Shown here one piece after another: positions 8,628 to 17,155 of a DNA stretch of 64,000 nt (position 1 is its first letter; each line of letters begins with the position of its first letter). Location of the stretch: positions 1-64,000 of the forward strand of contig DATBAK010000049.1 in assembly GCA_036271555.1 (NCBI GenBank). The letters are read 5' to 3'. The DNA is from Acidimicrobiia bacterium. Lineage in GTDB: Bacteria; Actinomycetota; Acidimicrobiia; IMCC26256; PALSA-610. The position numbers were made by a program, and so were the translations under genes. The notes beneath the pieces were generated by a model. That model saw nothing but the letters and a program-made list of their open reading frames with translations, was not told the origin of the DNA and ran no database searches.

Positions 8628-9440
8628 TCAGCGTGGTGGGTCGTCGTCGTCTCGCCAGGCGCGCACGATCGTCGACTGGCTCGCGGTGCCGAGCAACGCG
8701 CCGTCCTCCCCCCAGAGGTGCACCAGCCCGTGACCGAAGCCGTCGGCGATCGCGTGCACGCGTATGTCGGCGAGGACCCAGTCGGTCGGCGCGCGGTGCG
8801 CGACCCGCAGCGTGTTGTCGAGGCTGTTCCCACCCGCGCGCACGCCGAGCGCCTGCGAGATGCCGAACGGCACGTAGTCGCCGATGATCGCGAGGCCCGC
8901 GGCCGACATCTCCGCGAGCCCGGGCATGCGCACCCACAGCGCGGAGTTGCCGTCGCCGGGCGGGCCGGGGAACTCGTCGGGGGAGCGCCCGCGCGCGACG
9001 CGCATGTCGAGCCGCTCGGCGACCGTGCCGTGATGGCGGTGCATCAGCACGCGCGGCGGGCACTCGTCGGGTGGTGGGACGTCGGGACGGTGCGACCATT
9101 GTCCCGACAGCGGGTGCGGGCGCTTGCCGAGCGCGGCGAGCACGGTGAGGATCTCCTGCCCGTCGACGTGCGCGAGCACGCGCACCTGCGAGATCTGATG
9201 CCCGCGCACGATCTCGAGCGCGTCGAGCTCGAGCACCGACGGCGGCCGCGCGTAGGTCAGGTACTGCGCGGTCGCCCACACGAGCGGACGGCCCGTGAGC
9301 TGCTCGGCGGCTTCGATGCACGCGCCGAGCCCGCAGCCACCGAACAGCGCGCCGGTGCCGGAGATCAACCCGTCGACGATCGGCATGCGCCATTTGCCCG
9401 GCGCGCGGGCCTCGAGCCCGAAGAACGTGATCGGATCCAC
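8628..9440 (-). CDS. Acyl-CoA thioesterase, TesB-like double hotdog
   Basis: 270-residue thioesterase-superfamily protein with two hotdog halves. The N-terminal half has LFGGCGLGACIEAAEQ and the VWATAQYLTYARP strand. The C-terminal half has the family motif GNSLDNTLRVAHRA and a GHGLVHLWGEDGALLGTASQS strand. The GTG start is supported by a GGAAGGAT Shine-Dalgarno 6 nt upstream. It lies 13 nt downstream of the sulfatase gene. Substrate unknown; probable hydrolysis of acyl-CoA in the cytoplasm. Confidence 0.8.
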   Translation of the reverse strand: MDPITFFGLEARAPGKWRMPIVDGLISGTGALFGGCGLGACIEAAEQLTGRPLVWATAQYLTYARPPSVLELDALEIVRGHQISQVRVLAHVDGQEILTVLAALGKRPHPLSGQWSHRPDVPPPDECPPRVLMHRHHGTVAERLDMRVARGRSPDEFPGPPGDGNSALWVRMPGLAEMSAAGLAIIGDYVPFGISQALGVRAGGNSLDNTLRVAHRAPTDWVLADIRVHAIADGFGHGLVHLWGEDGALLGTASQSTIVRAWRDDDDPPR

Positions 9441-9453
9441 CGCGATCCTTCCG

Positions 9454-10995
9454 TCAGCGGCGCGGCGCGCGCCGCTCGACGAGTCCCGCGTGGCCGGTGA
9501 GCTTCATCCCGGTGAGCGTGCGTTCCTGGTGGCGCATCCGCCACGTGAGCATGCGCTGCGCGTACGCGAGCACGGTCGACGCGTACGCGGGATCGCTCGC
9601 GCGGTTCAGGATCTGCGCGGGGTCGTCGTCGAGGTCGAAGAAGATCGGTGGCATCCCCGCGAAGTGCACGTACTTGCCGTGGTCGTCGCGCAGCACCGTG
9701 ATCGAGCACTCCTCGAGCGTGAGATCGAACGCGCGCTCGAGGAGGTCGCTGCCGGCGTCGCGGAAGTCGAACTCGAAGTGCACCTCTTCGCGCCACGGCG
9801 CGTCGTCACGCGTGTCGGCATGGAGGAAGTTGGTGAGGGGCCGGCCGTCGCACTGCAAGGGAACGTCGGCGTCGAACAGGTCGAGCAGCGTCGGCAGCAC
9901 GTCGACGTGCTCGGTGTACGCGTTGACCGTCTGACCGCGGCGCGCGTCGGCCTCCGTTCGCGGGTCCCGCACGATCAGCGGCACGTGGTACGACGAGTCG
10001 AACCAGCCGAGCTTGTGCAGGAGATAGTGGTCGCCGAGCATCTCGCCGTGGTCGGACGTCACGACGACGATGGTGCGCTCCGCCTCCCCGGTCGCGTCGA
10101 GATGATCGAGGATGCGACCGATCTGGTCGTCGACCTCGGCCTGCATGCCGTAGTAGGTCGCGCGCAGCTGCCGCAGATGACGCTCGTCGTCGGGACTCGT
10201 GAGGAACGGGTGGTTCACGAGCGCGGCGACGAGCGGGTGCTGCGCGCCCTCGGCCTCGCGGTTCGCCGCGCGCACCGGCATCGGCACGGTCATCGGATCG
10301 AACATCGTGTTGTACGGCTCGGGTGCGTAGAACGGCGGGTGCGGACGCAGAAAGCTCACGTGCGCGAACCAGCCGTCGTGCGGTGCCCGCGCGCGCTCGC
10401 CGTCGACGAACTCGAGCAGCCGGTCGGTGAGGAACGCGGTCTGGCTGTGCTTCGCCGCGTACTTCGTCGGCGCGCGGTGCGGTCCCCACTCGTCGGTTCC
10501 CGTGTACGCGTCGACCGGATGATCGACGAACGCGCGCCAGTCGTCGCCGATGTCGTAACCGTGCTCGACGAGGTACGCGAGCCACAGCTGCGGATCACCT
10601 TCGGGCAGATGGCACACCGCGTCGAAACCCGGCAACACGCCCTCGTAGTGCCGCAATCGCTCGTCGCCCGGCGGCACCGTGCGCGGGTCGACGCTCGTGT
10701 CCGTGTAGCCGAACAATGCCGGTCGGTAACCGAGCTTGCGGAACTCGAGTGCCACGTTCGTGTGGCGGGCGTCGAGTGGCGTGCCGTTGCTCGCGGATCG
10801 ATGATTCATCAGGTACATGCCGGTATACAGCGACGCGCGGCTCGGACCGCACGGCGCGGTCTGCGCGAAGTGACGTGCGAACCGCACTCCGGATGCGGCG
10901 AGCCGATCGAGGTTCGGCGTGCGCACGACCGGGTGACCCGCGCACGAGAGCGAGTCGCCGCGCCACTGGTCCGCGGTCACGAACAGCACGTTCAT
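9454..10995 (-). CDS. Type I sulfatase (CGPSR)
   Basis: Alkaline-phosphatase-superfamily sulfatase, 513 residues. The Cys-type formylglycine motif is C49-GPSR in TAPCGPSRASLYTG, and the first metal aspartate is in FVTADQWRGDSL. The second metal site lies in VVVTSDHGEMLGDH. No signal peptide is seen, so it appears cytoplasmic. Starts at 10995 (MNVLF) and 11001 (GTG, MSMNVLF) are equally possible; the long upstream open frame runs through a hairpin-rich region and is not used. The substrate may be a sulfated or phosphonylated small molecule; unknown. Confidence 0.88.
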   Translation of the reverse strand: MNVLFVTADQWRGDSLSCAGHPVVRTPNLDRLAASGVRFARHFAQTAPCGPSRASLYTGMYLMNHRSASNGTPLDARHTNVALEFRKLGYRPALFGYTDTSVDPRTVPPGDERLRHYEGVLPGFDAVCHLPEGDPQLWLAYLVEHGYDIGDDWRAFVDHPVDAYTGTDEWGPHRAPTKYAAKHSQTAFLTDRLLEFVDGERARAPHDGWFAHVSFLRPHPPFYAPEPYNTMFDPMTVPMPVRAANREAEGAQHPLVAALVNHPFLTSPDDERHLRQLRATYYGMQAEVDDQIGRILDHLDATGEAERTIVVVTSDHGEMLGDHYLLHKLGWFDSSYHVPLIVRDPRTEADARRGQTVNAYTEHVDVLPTLLDLFDADVPLQCDGRPLTNFLHADTRDDAPWREEVHFEFDFRDAGSDLLERAFDLTLEECSITVLRDDHGKYVHFAGMPPIFFDLDDDPAQILNRASDPAYASTVLAYAQRMLTWRMRHQERTLTGMKLTGHAGLVERRAPRR

Positions 10996-11156
10996 CGACA
11001 CGGCCGCAGCTTCGCACGGCGCGGCGCGCGCCGTCCGGTTGGCTCGCCGTACGTGACGGCCGCGACCGTGCGTGCGGTATCCATCGCACGCGCCCGCGGG
11101 CCGCGGTACTGTGCGCGGCGTTACGGCCGCCTTCATCGGGGATTGGTGTCCGTCAC

Positions 11157-11345
11157 TCAACCGTCTGCTGGGCCCCAGTCGGCGGTTGATCGGCGGCTGG
11201 GTTTTACAGCCGCACGCTCGGTGGGCTCCCTGGATCGAACCGCCCGTCGGTCCGGGGAGCCCCCGACCAAACCGGAGGTCACCTCGGTGACCTCCGGAAC
11301 GGAATCGGGCAGGGCGCGTGCTCACAGTTCCGACGCGCCCTGCCC
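11157..11345. other. Array of five hairpins in a divergent intergenic region
   Basis: The roughly 380-nt gap between the sulfatase (start 10995, minus) and the SDR (start 11378, plus) holds no convincing gene. It does contain five consecutive inverted repeats. They are TCAACCG/CGGTTGA (11157-11189) enclosing CTGGG/CCCAG; GCGGCTG/CAGCCGC (11193-11213); a 16-bp stem at 11223-11262 with two G-T pairs and an 8-nt loop; CCGGAGGTCACC/GGTGACCTCCGG (11272-11297); and GGGCAGGGCGCGT/ACGCGCCCTGCCC (11307-11345). CGGAAC near 11295 could alternatively pair with GTTCCG at 11327-11332. None is followed by a T tract. Confidence 0.75.
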
Positions 11346-11377
11346 ATATTCCTGGTCGTGCTCGCTAGCGTGCGCGC

Positions 11378-12199
11378 ATGGCGGCACTGCTGGCGGATCG
11401 GGTCGCGGTCGTGACCGGGGGTGGGGGCGGCATCGGTCGCGGAGTCGCGACGAAGTTCGCCGCGGAGGGCGCGCGCGTCGTCGTCGCGGAGATCGACGAG
11501 ACGCGCGCCCACGAGACCGTCGCGGCGATCGCGGGTGATGGCGGCATCGCGATCGCGGCGGTGCTCGACGTCACGACATCGGACGGCGCGACGCGCGCCG
11601 TCGACGCGGCAGTCGACGAGTACGGGCACATCGACGTGCTCGTGAACAACGTCGGGCACTTCGGCGGCGCGCGCAGGGCGTTCCACGAGAACACCGACGA
11701 AGAGTGGGACGACCTCTACCGCGTCAATCTCGCGCACGTGCTCGGCGCGTCACGCGCCGCGATCACGAAGATGCTCGAACAAGGCGGCGGCGGCAGCATC
11801 GTGAACGTCTCGACGATCGAGGCGTTTCGCGCGATCCCGACGCGCGCGGTGTACTCCGCATTCAAGGCCGCGATCACGGGCTTCACGCGCAGCGTGGCGG
11901 TGGAGTACGCACGCGACGGCATCCGCGTGAACGCGATCGCACCCGATGTCGTCGAGACGTTGCAGGTGCCGTACTCGCGCTGGGTCAAGCCCGAGCAGGA
12001 GCACATGGTGCCGACGTGGGTGCCGCTCGGTCGGTTCGGTCAGCCCGCCGACGTTGCCGACGTCGCGCTGTTCCTCGCGTCGGATCTCTCGCGCTTCGTC
12101 ACGGGCACGACCGTGCCCGTCGACGGCGGCACGTTCGCGGCCGGCGGTTGGTTCCCGACCGAGGAAGGCGGCTGGACCAACCGCCCCCGCCGACCCTGA
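11378..12199 (+). CDS. Short-chain dehydrogenase/reductase
   Basis: NAD(P)-dependent SDR oxidoreductase of 273 residues. The nucleotide-binding motif is TGGGGGIG (13-20), the structural motif NNVG (90-93), and the catalytic residues are Ser145, Tyr159 and Lys163 (YSAFK). The C-terminus ends with the usual VTGTTVPVDGG cofactor-loop segment. A D40 after the second strand (VVAEID) suggests NAD rather than NADP preference. TAGCGT (11366-11371) lies 6 nt before the ATG, so the message is probably leaderless. Substrate unknown. Confidence 0.9.
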   Translation: MAALLADRVAVVTGGGGGIGRGVATKFAAEGARVVVAEIDETRAHETVAAIAGDGGIAIAAVLDVTTSDGATRAVDAAVDEYGHIDVLVNNVGHFGGARRAFHENTDEEWDDLYRVNLAHVLGASRAAITKMLEQGGGGSIVNVSTIEAFRAIPTRAVYSAFKAAITGFTRSVAVEYARDGIRVNAIAPDVVETLQVPYSRWVKPEQEHMVPTWVPLGRFGQPADVADVALFLASDLSRFVTGTTVPVDGGTFAAGGWFPTEEGGWTNRPRRP

Positions 12200-12244
12200 A
12201 ACGCGCGGCCCGCCCGACCCGGCGCTGACCCGCGGGCTGAGGCG

Positions 12245-13489
12245 TCAGGAGCGGTGAGCGTGAGCGAGCGCGACCGGTAGACGCGTGAGGCCGCGCAGCA
12301 CGACGCGGCCGTTGTAGACGAGCGGCTCGCCGGTGAGCTCGATGTCGGGGAAGCGGCGCACGAGGCTGCCGATCGCGACCTGACCCTCGAGCCGCGCGAG
12401 CGCGGCGCCGAGGCAATGGTGGAAGCCGCCGCCGAACGCGACGTGCTCACCCGCGTTCGGACGGCCGAGGTCGAGCGTGCCGGCGGTCGGGCCGAAGTGC
12501 TCGACATCGCGGTTCGCGGATGCGAGCGAGGTGAGCACGAACGAGCGCGCCGGGATCGTGCGCCCACCGATCTCGACGTCGACGAGCGTGATCCGCCGTG
12601 ACGCGGTCACCGGCCCGTCGTAGCGCAGCAGCTCGTCGATCGCGTTCACGTCGAGCGTGGGGTCGTCGGCGAGGCGTTCGAGCTCGGCGCGGTTGCGCAT
12701 CAGCGCGAGCATGCCGTTGCCGATCAGGTTCACGGTCGTCTCGTGACCGGCGACGAACAGCAACAGCACCTGGTCGATGAGCTCTTGCTCGGTGAGCCGG
12801 TCGCCTTCGTCCTCGGCGGCGAGCAGCGCGCTCAGTAGATCGTCGGCCGGGTGCGCGCGCTTCCACACGAGCACCTCGCGCACGTACGCCGTCATCGCGT
12901 CGCCCGCCGCGAGCGCGGTCACGAACTCCTCGTCGGTGAGGACCGGGTCCAGCGTCTTCACGAGGTCGCCCGACCACGTGCGCAGCTGCACGCGGTCCTG
13001 GCCCTCGGGCATGCCGAGCAGGTCGGAGATGACGGCGAAGGGGAGTGGGAACGCGACGTCGCCGATGATGTCGAGCACGTGCGCGTCGCGCGCGAGCGCG
13101 TCGTGCAAGAGGTCGTCGACGAGCTGTTGCGCGACCGGCCGCAGGTTCTCGACGACACGCGGCGTGAACACCTTCGCGACGAGCCGCCGCAATCGATGGT
13201 GATCGGGTGGGTCGAGGTTGAGCATCGCCCGGCTGCCGCTGCTGCGATTGCCGGTCAGCTCCTCGCGCTCGGCGTTCTGGAGCGCGGGCGGGATGTCGGC
13301 CTTCGCGTCCTCGACCGAGAGGGTCGGGTCCCGCAGCACGCGCAGCACGTCGTCGTAGCGGAACAGGATCCAGGTGCCGATCGGCGAGAAGTGCACCGGC
13401 TCCTGCTCGCGGAAGTCGGCGAGCGTGGGGTACGGGTCGGCGGCGAAAGCGGGGTCGAACGGGTTGAAGACCGGCTGCTCGACGACCAT
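12245..13489 (-). CDS. Cytochrome P450
   Basis: Bacterial class I P450 of 414 residues. The heme-binding loop is FGGGFHHCLG (352-361) with Cys359 as thiolate ligand, the I-helix oxygen-binding motif is AGHETT (247-252), and the ExxR motif is in the K-helix (DELLRYD). The start at 13489 (MVVEQPVFNPF) is supported by TACCGT (reverse of 13496-13501) 6 nt upstream. It is divergent from a TetR regulator. No ferredoxin or reductase gene is adjacent, so electrons must come from elsewhere. Its last codons overlap a 20-nt string shared with 2719-2738. Confidence 0.94.
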   Translation of the reverse strand: MVVEQPVFNPFDPAFAADPYPTLADFREQEPVHFSPIGTWILFRYDDVLRVLRDPTLSVEDAKADIPPALQNAEREELTGNRSSGSRAMLNLDPPDHHRLRRLVAKVFTPRVVENLRPVAQQLVDDLLHDALARDAHVLDIIGDVAFPLPFAVISDLLGMPEGQDRVQLRTWSGDLVKTLDPVLTDEEFVTALAAGDAMTAYVREVLVWKRAHPADDLLSALLAAEDEGDRLTEQELIDQVLLLFVAGHETTVNLIGNGMLALMRNRAELERLADDPTLDVNAIDELLRYDGPVTASRRITLVDVEIGGRTIPARSFVLTSLASANRDVEHFGPTAGTLDLGRPNAGEHVAFGGGFHHCLGAALARLEGQVAIGSLVRRFPDIELTGEPLVYNGRVVLRGLTRLPVALAHAHRS

Positions 13490-13521
13490 GCGGGCACGGT
13501 AACCACCGCCCGCCGGAGCGT

Positions 13522-13539
13522 CGACGTGACGTCGGTCAC
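13522..13539. promoter_or_regulatory. Candidate operator between P450 and tetR
   Basis: Two interleaved palindromes, CGACGT-G-ACGTCG (13522-13534) and GTGAC-GTCG-GTCAC (13526-13539), sit at the expected -35 position of the leaderless P450 promoter (-10 at 13496-13501). Confidence 0.45.
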
Positions 13540-13577
13540 TCGAATTCCTCAACCTCTGCCCACGACGTGCCGAAGAT

Positions 13578-13598
13578 AGTTGCACTATGGCTGCAAGT
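13578..13598. promoter_or_regulatory. Second inverted repeat between P450 and tetR
   Basis: TTGCA (13580-13584) and TGCAA (13592-13596), extended to AGTTGCA/TGCAAGT with one mismatch, in an AT-richer stretch. It could be another binding site for the adjacent TetR protein. Confidence 0.35.
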
Positions 13599-13608
13599 AA
13601 TGTTGGAT

Positions 13609-13681
13609 GGAGCAGGTGAGCGGTCAGCGCCCGCCGAGGCGAAGCCCCGTGCCGCGAAGAGCGAGCATGCGACCGTGTGAC
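13609..13681 (+). repeat. 72-nt dispersed element, copy A
   Basis: Begins GGAGCAGGTGAGCGGTCAG and ends AGCGAGCATGCGACCGTG. These ends are shared with copies at 41020 and 54395, while the core differs. GCGGTCA near the left end and TGACCGC at the right end can pair. It lies just upstream of the tetR start at 13690. Confidence 0.75.
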
Positions 13682-13689
13682 CGCCCGTC

Positions 13690-14295
13690 GTGAGTGCCGA
13701 AGCCACTGCCAGGGTCGACGGGCGGGTCCAGCGGGGGGCGGCCAACCGGGCCGCGCTGGTCGAAGCGCTCGTCACGTTCTGGGAAGAGGGGCAGCTCGAG
13801 CCGACGGCCGCGCAGATCGCGGAGCGCGCCGGTGTCGCGGTGCGATCGGTGTACACGCACTTCGGTGACATCGAGTCGCTCGCGGTCGAGGTCGTGCACC
13901 GCCAGTACCTCGTGCACGGACCGAATCAGGACACGACCCCGATCGCCGGGCCGCTGTCGAAGCGCATCACCGAGCTCGTGCGCCGGCGCGCGTTGCTCTA
14001 CGAAGCGATCGCGCCGGTGCGCCGCGCGGGGATGCTGTTCGTGCATCGGAGCGAGACGATCGCGGCCAACCTGAAGATGCTCGCGCGCCACTTGCGCGCG
14101 CAGGTCGGCGACACCTTCGCGCCCGAGCTCGGTCGCAGCGGCGCCGACGTGTCGGCGGTGCTCGACGCGATCGACGTGCTCCTCTCGTGGGAGTCGTGGG
14201 ATCGGCTGCGCACGCAACAGGGCTGCTCGGTCGCGCGCGCGCGGCGGGTGCTCGAGACCGCGTTGATCCGACTGCTCGAACCGACCAGGGAGTAA
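13690..14295 (+). CDS. TetR-family regulator, divergent from P450
   Basis: 201-residue TetR protein. Its helix-turn-helix is in LEPTAAQIAERAGVAVRSVYTHFGDIESL (about 37-65), followed by a helical ligand domain. The GTG at 13690 is the only start giving a full N-terminal helix; no Shine-Dalgarno is obvious. The adjacent 72-nt element separates it from the candidate operators. It probably controls itself and the P450. The following DUF1330 gene begins 2 nt after the stop and is likely in the same operon. Confidence 0.88.
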   Translation: MSAEATARVDGRVQRGAANRAALVEALVTFWEEGQLEPTAAQIAERAGVAVRSVYTHFGDIESLAVEVVHRQYLVHGPNQDTTPIAGPLSKRITELVRRRALLYEAIAPVRRAGMLFVHRSETIAANLKMLARHLRAQVGDTFAPELGRSGADVSAVLDAIDVLLSWESWDRLRTQQGCSVARARRVLETALIRLLEPTRE

Positions 14296-14297
14296 CC

Positions 14298-14699
14298 ATG
14301 TCCGCCATCCGTCCCAACCGCGACCAGTTCACCGAGCTGGCCGCCAGCACCGAGACCGGTCCGGTCGTGATGCTGAACCTGCTGAAGTTCAAGGCGCAGG
14401 CGACGGGCGAGGACGGCAGCGGCGCGGACGCCTACAAGCGTTACGGCGACGAGGCCGTGAAGCTGGTCGAGGAGCAGGGCGGCCGCATCCTCTGGCAAGG
14501 GCGCGCCGACCAGATCCTCATCGGCGACCCCGCGCGCGACTGGGACTCGGTCGTGCTCGTCGAGTACCCGAGCCGCAAGGCGTTCCTCGACATGGTGTCG
14601 AAGCCGAAGTACGAAGCGGCGCACGAGCACCGCGAGGCCGGGCTCGAGCGCACGGAGCTCGTCGCGATGACCGAGCAGTTCCGTTCGTTCGGCATCTGA
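14298..14699 (+). CDS. DUF1330 family protein
   Basis: 133-residue small protein of the ferredoxin-like dimeric alpha-beta barrel type. Recognisable blocks are GPVVMLNLLKFK, AYKRYGDEAVKLVEEQGGRILWQG and WDSVVLVEYPSRKAFLDMV. The function of DUF1330 proteins is not established. The ATG at 14298 has a GGGAG Shine-Dalgarno in the end of tetR, so translation is coupled. It is followed at 16 nt by a sulfatase, suggesting a tetR-DUF1330-sulfatase operon. Confidence 0.85.
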   Translation: MSAIRPNRDQFTELAASTETGPVVMLNLLKFKAQATGEDGSGADAYKRYGDEAVKLVEEQGGRILWQGRADQILIGDPARDWDSVVLVEYPSRKAFLDMVSKPKYEAAHEHREAGLERTELVAMTEQFRSFGI

Positions 14700-14715
14700 G
14701 ATCGAGGTTCCGACG

Positions 14716-16305
14716 ATGGGCCGCAAGATCCTCTTCATCACGACGGACCAGCAGCGCTACGACTCGCTCGGCTGTAACGGCGGCACGATCGCGCGCACGC
14801 CGGTGGTCGACGGGCTCGCGGCCACGGGCGTCAACTTCCGGCGCGCCTACAACCAGAACACCGTGTGCATGCCCGCGCGCTCGACGATGCTCACGGGTCA
14901 GTACGTGCGCACGCACGGCGTGTTCGCGAACGGCATCCCGTTGCCGGCCGACGCGCCGAGCGTCGCCGCGCACTTGAAGGAACGTGCCGGTTATTGCACC
15001 GCGCTCCTCGGCAAGGCGCACTTCGATCCGGGCTTCGACCTCGACGGCACGTGGGCGGAGAGCCGACTCGCGCGCGAAGGCAGCACCGGACCAATGCGCG
15101 GGTTCGAGCACGTCGAGCTCGCGATGCACACGCCGAACGTCGGCCGGCATCCGATTCAGCACTACGGCAAGTGGCTCATCGACGAGCACGGGCTCGAAGC
15201 GTGCGCAGGCTTCTCGCCGCTGCTCGCAGCCGAGCCCGGCGGCGACACCGGCGCACCCGAGACGAGCATCAACCCGATCCCGCGCGAGTGGTACCACACC
15301 GACTGGGTCGCCGATCGCACCATCGCGTACCTCGACTCGCTGCCCGCGGACGCGAACTGGTTCGTGTGGATGTCGTTCCCCGACCCGCACCACCCGTGGG
15401 ACCCGCCGGCGGCGGAACGCGCGCGCGTGAACTGGCGCGACCTCGACTTGCCGCCTGGTCATCCCGGCTCGTCCGACCAGATCGCCGAGGTGCTCGCGCA
15501 GAAGCCCGCGCACTGGCTCGCGTGCTACGAGGGCTCGTGGGTGAATCGCGAAGGCGGACCCGGCACCTACCGACCGCAGTTGCTGAGCGACGACAACATC
15601 CGTGAGATCAACGCGATGACGCACATCGAGAACGAGCTCATCGACGAAGCGTGTGGTCGTGTGCTGCGCCGTATCGCGGCGCGGGGTTGGGACGCCGACA
15701 CCGACGTCTTCTTCACGACCGATCACGGCGAGCTGCAGGGCGACTTCGGCTTCGTGTTCAAGGGCCCGTTCCACACCGATGCGCTCATGCGCCTCCCGAT
15801 GGTGTGGCGACCGGCGCCGTCGGCGCGCGTCGACCCCGCCGAAGTCGACGAGCCCGTCGGTCAGGTCGACCTCGCGCCGACGTTCTGCGCGATCGCAGGG
15901 GTCGACGTACCGGACTGGATGCAAGGGAGCGCGCTCCCGACCGCGGCGGGCGGCGGCCGGGAGCGCGTGCTGTGCGAATGGGACAGCCAGTTCCCCGGCT
16001 ACGGCATGCATCTGCGTTCGATCCAACGCGACGAATGGCTCTGTACCGCGTACGAGCCGTCGACGCGCGGCGAGCCCAACGGGCTCGAGCCGTTCCTCGA
16101 GCTCATGCACATGGATCCGCAGTCGACCGTGGAGTACGACGGCACCGAGGGCGAGCTCTACAACGTCGTCGACGACCCGTACCAGTTCCGCAACCTCTGG
16201 GACGATCCCGACTACCGCCGGTTGCGCGACGACCTCGTCGCCGATCTGTACGACAACCTGCCGGCCGCGCGCGAGCCGCGACTGCTCGTCGAGCGGCCCG
16301 CGTAG
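14716..16305 (+). CDS. Type I sulfatase (CMPAR)
   Basis: Cytoplasmic-looking sulfatase of 529 residues without signal peptide. The formylglycine motif is C51-MPAR in NTVCMPARSTMLTG, the first metal-site aspartate is in ITTDQQRYDSLG, and the second metal site is FFTTDHGELQGD. An insertion including a FPDPHHPWDPP segment is typical of choline-sulfatase or phosphonate-monoester-hydrolase-like branches. A Shine-Dalgarno (GATCGAGG) precedes the ATG. It is likely in an operon with the preceding TetR and DUF1330 genes. Substrate unknown. Confidence 0.88.
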   Translation: MGRKILFITTDQQRYDSLGCNGGTIARTPVVDGLAATGVNFRRAYNQNTVCMPARSTMLTGQYVRTHGVFANGIPLPADAPSVAAHLKERAGYCTALLGKAHFDPGFDLDGTWAESRLAREGSTGPMRGFEHVELAMHTPNVGRHPIQHYGKWLIDEHGLEACAGFSPLLAAEPGGDTGAPETSINPIPREWYHTDWVADRTIAYLDSLPADANWFVWMSFPDPHHPWDPPAAERARVNWRDLDLPPGHPGSSDQIAEVLAQKPAHWLACYEGSWVNREGGPGTYRPQLLSDDNIREINAMTHIENELIDEACGRVLRRIAARGWDADTDVFFTTDHGELQGDFGFVFKGPFHTDALMRLPMVWRPAPSARVDPAEVDEPVGQVDLAPTFCAIAGVDVPDWMQGSALPTAAGGGRERVLCEWDSQFPGYGMHLRSIQRDEWLCTAYEPSTRGEPNGLEPFLELMHMDPQSTVEYDGTEGELYNVVDDPYQFRNLWDDPDYRRLRDDLVADLYDNLPAAREPRLLVERPA

Positions 16306-16312
16306 CGCGCCG

Positions 16313-17119
16313 TTACGACGACACCGGCACGGTCGTCGTCGAGGTCGATGTCGTGGTCGAGTCGGGACTCGCCACGACCGTGATCGTGAGGGACGGGATC
16401 GCGGTGATCGCGCTCCAGCCCGGCGGGAAGAGCGGCTCCGGGTGATCCAAATCGATGACGCCGGCGGTGCAGTGGTCGTCGCCGATCATCGCCTCCGTCG
16501 GCACCAGCTCGGCGACGAGCTCGCGCGTCTCGCCGGGCGCGATCGTGCCGCCCAGCGTCCAGTCGGTGCCCTGGTTTCCCCAGTATTCGCCCCCGCGGTA
16601 CGGGTACACGTCGGGGATCGCGCAATCGAGCAGCAGATACTGCTCGTCGCCCGCGTCGGGCCGCGTGAGCGTGATGACATGGTCGGTCACGTTGCGAATC
16701 GTCAGGTGCAATGTCGTCGTGTCACCGACGGCCACGGTGGTCGTGCTCGCGGTGAGGGTTCCCGCGAAGTCGCCGACCTGCGGGATCGCGGGCGGCGGCA
16801 GCGTGGTCGTGGTCGGCGCGAGGGTCGCGCCGATCGTCGTTGCCTCGGTGGTCGTCGTCGTGTCGCCGGTCGGCGTGGTCACGCTCGTGCTCGTCATGAA
16901 AGTGGTCGTCGACGTGCCGTGCGTCTTCACCGCGAGCCCGCGGTCGTCGCCGGGGCGCGCGACGGCGACCGTGAGCGCGATGGCGGTCGCCGCCGTGCCC
17001 GCGACCGCGCCGAGCTGGCGCTGTCGCCGCCGGCGCAGGCGCGCTGCGAGCGCGTTGGGCGAGAAGGGTGGGACATCGCCGATCGCGTCGGCGAGCACGT
17101 CGTGCAGATCCTCCAGCAT
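16313..17119 (-). CDS. Single-pass membrane protein with Thr/Pro linker (possible ECF anti-sigma, copy 2)
   Basis: 268-residue protein. A cytoplasmic N-terminus of about 35 residues (LHDVLADAIGDVPPF..., RRRRQRQ) is followed by one TM segment (about 36-53). A Thr-rich linker (TTTTTEATT..., APTTTTLPPP) follows, then an extracellular beta-rich domain with TTTLHLTIRNVTDHVITL. It is clearly paralogous to the gene just upstream (17156-18007). A Shine-Dalgarno GGAGCG precedes the ATG. No zinc anti-sigma motif (HxxxCxxC) is present. A role as partner of the sigma factor is inferred only from operon context. Confidence 0.7.
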   Translation of the reverse strand: MLEDLHDVLADAIGDVPPFSPNALAARLRRRRQRQLGAVAGTAATAIALTVAVARPGDDRGLAVKTHGTSTTTFMTSTSVTTPTGDTTTTTEATTIGATLAPTTTTLPPPAIPQVGDFAGTLTASTTTVAVGDTTTLHLTIRNVTDHVITLTRPDAGDEQYLLLDCAIPDVYPYRGGEYWGNQGTDWTLGGTIAPGETRELVAELVPTEAMIGDDHCTAGVIDLDHPEPLFPPGWSAITAIPSLTITVVASPDSTTTSTSTTTVPVSS

Positions 17120-17155
17120 TGCGCTCCATTCCTGAACGTCGGGGGCCGTCAGGCA

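Noticed and set aside
11223-11262. tRNA-like T-arm string GGTTCGATCC on the minus strand
   Set aside because: The surrounding sequence folds as one 16-bp hairpin of about 40 nt. There is no D-arm, anticodon arm or 7-bp acceptor stem at tRNA spacing.
11072-11290. 72-codon open frame across the hairpin region
   Set aside because: The composition is Pro/Arg-rich as expected for chance frames at this G+C content, there is no Shine-Dalgarno, and the sequence is explained by the inverted repeats.
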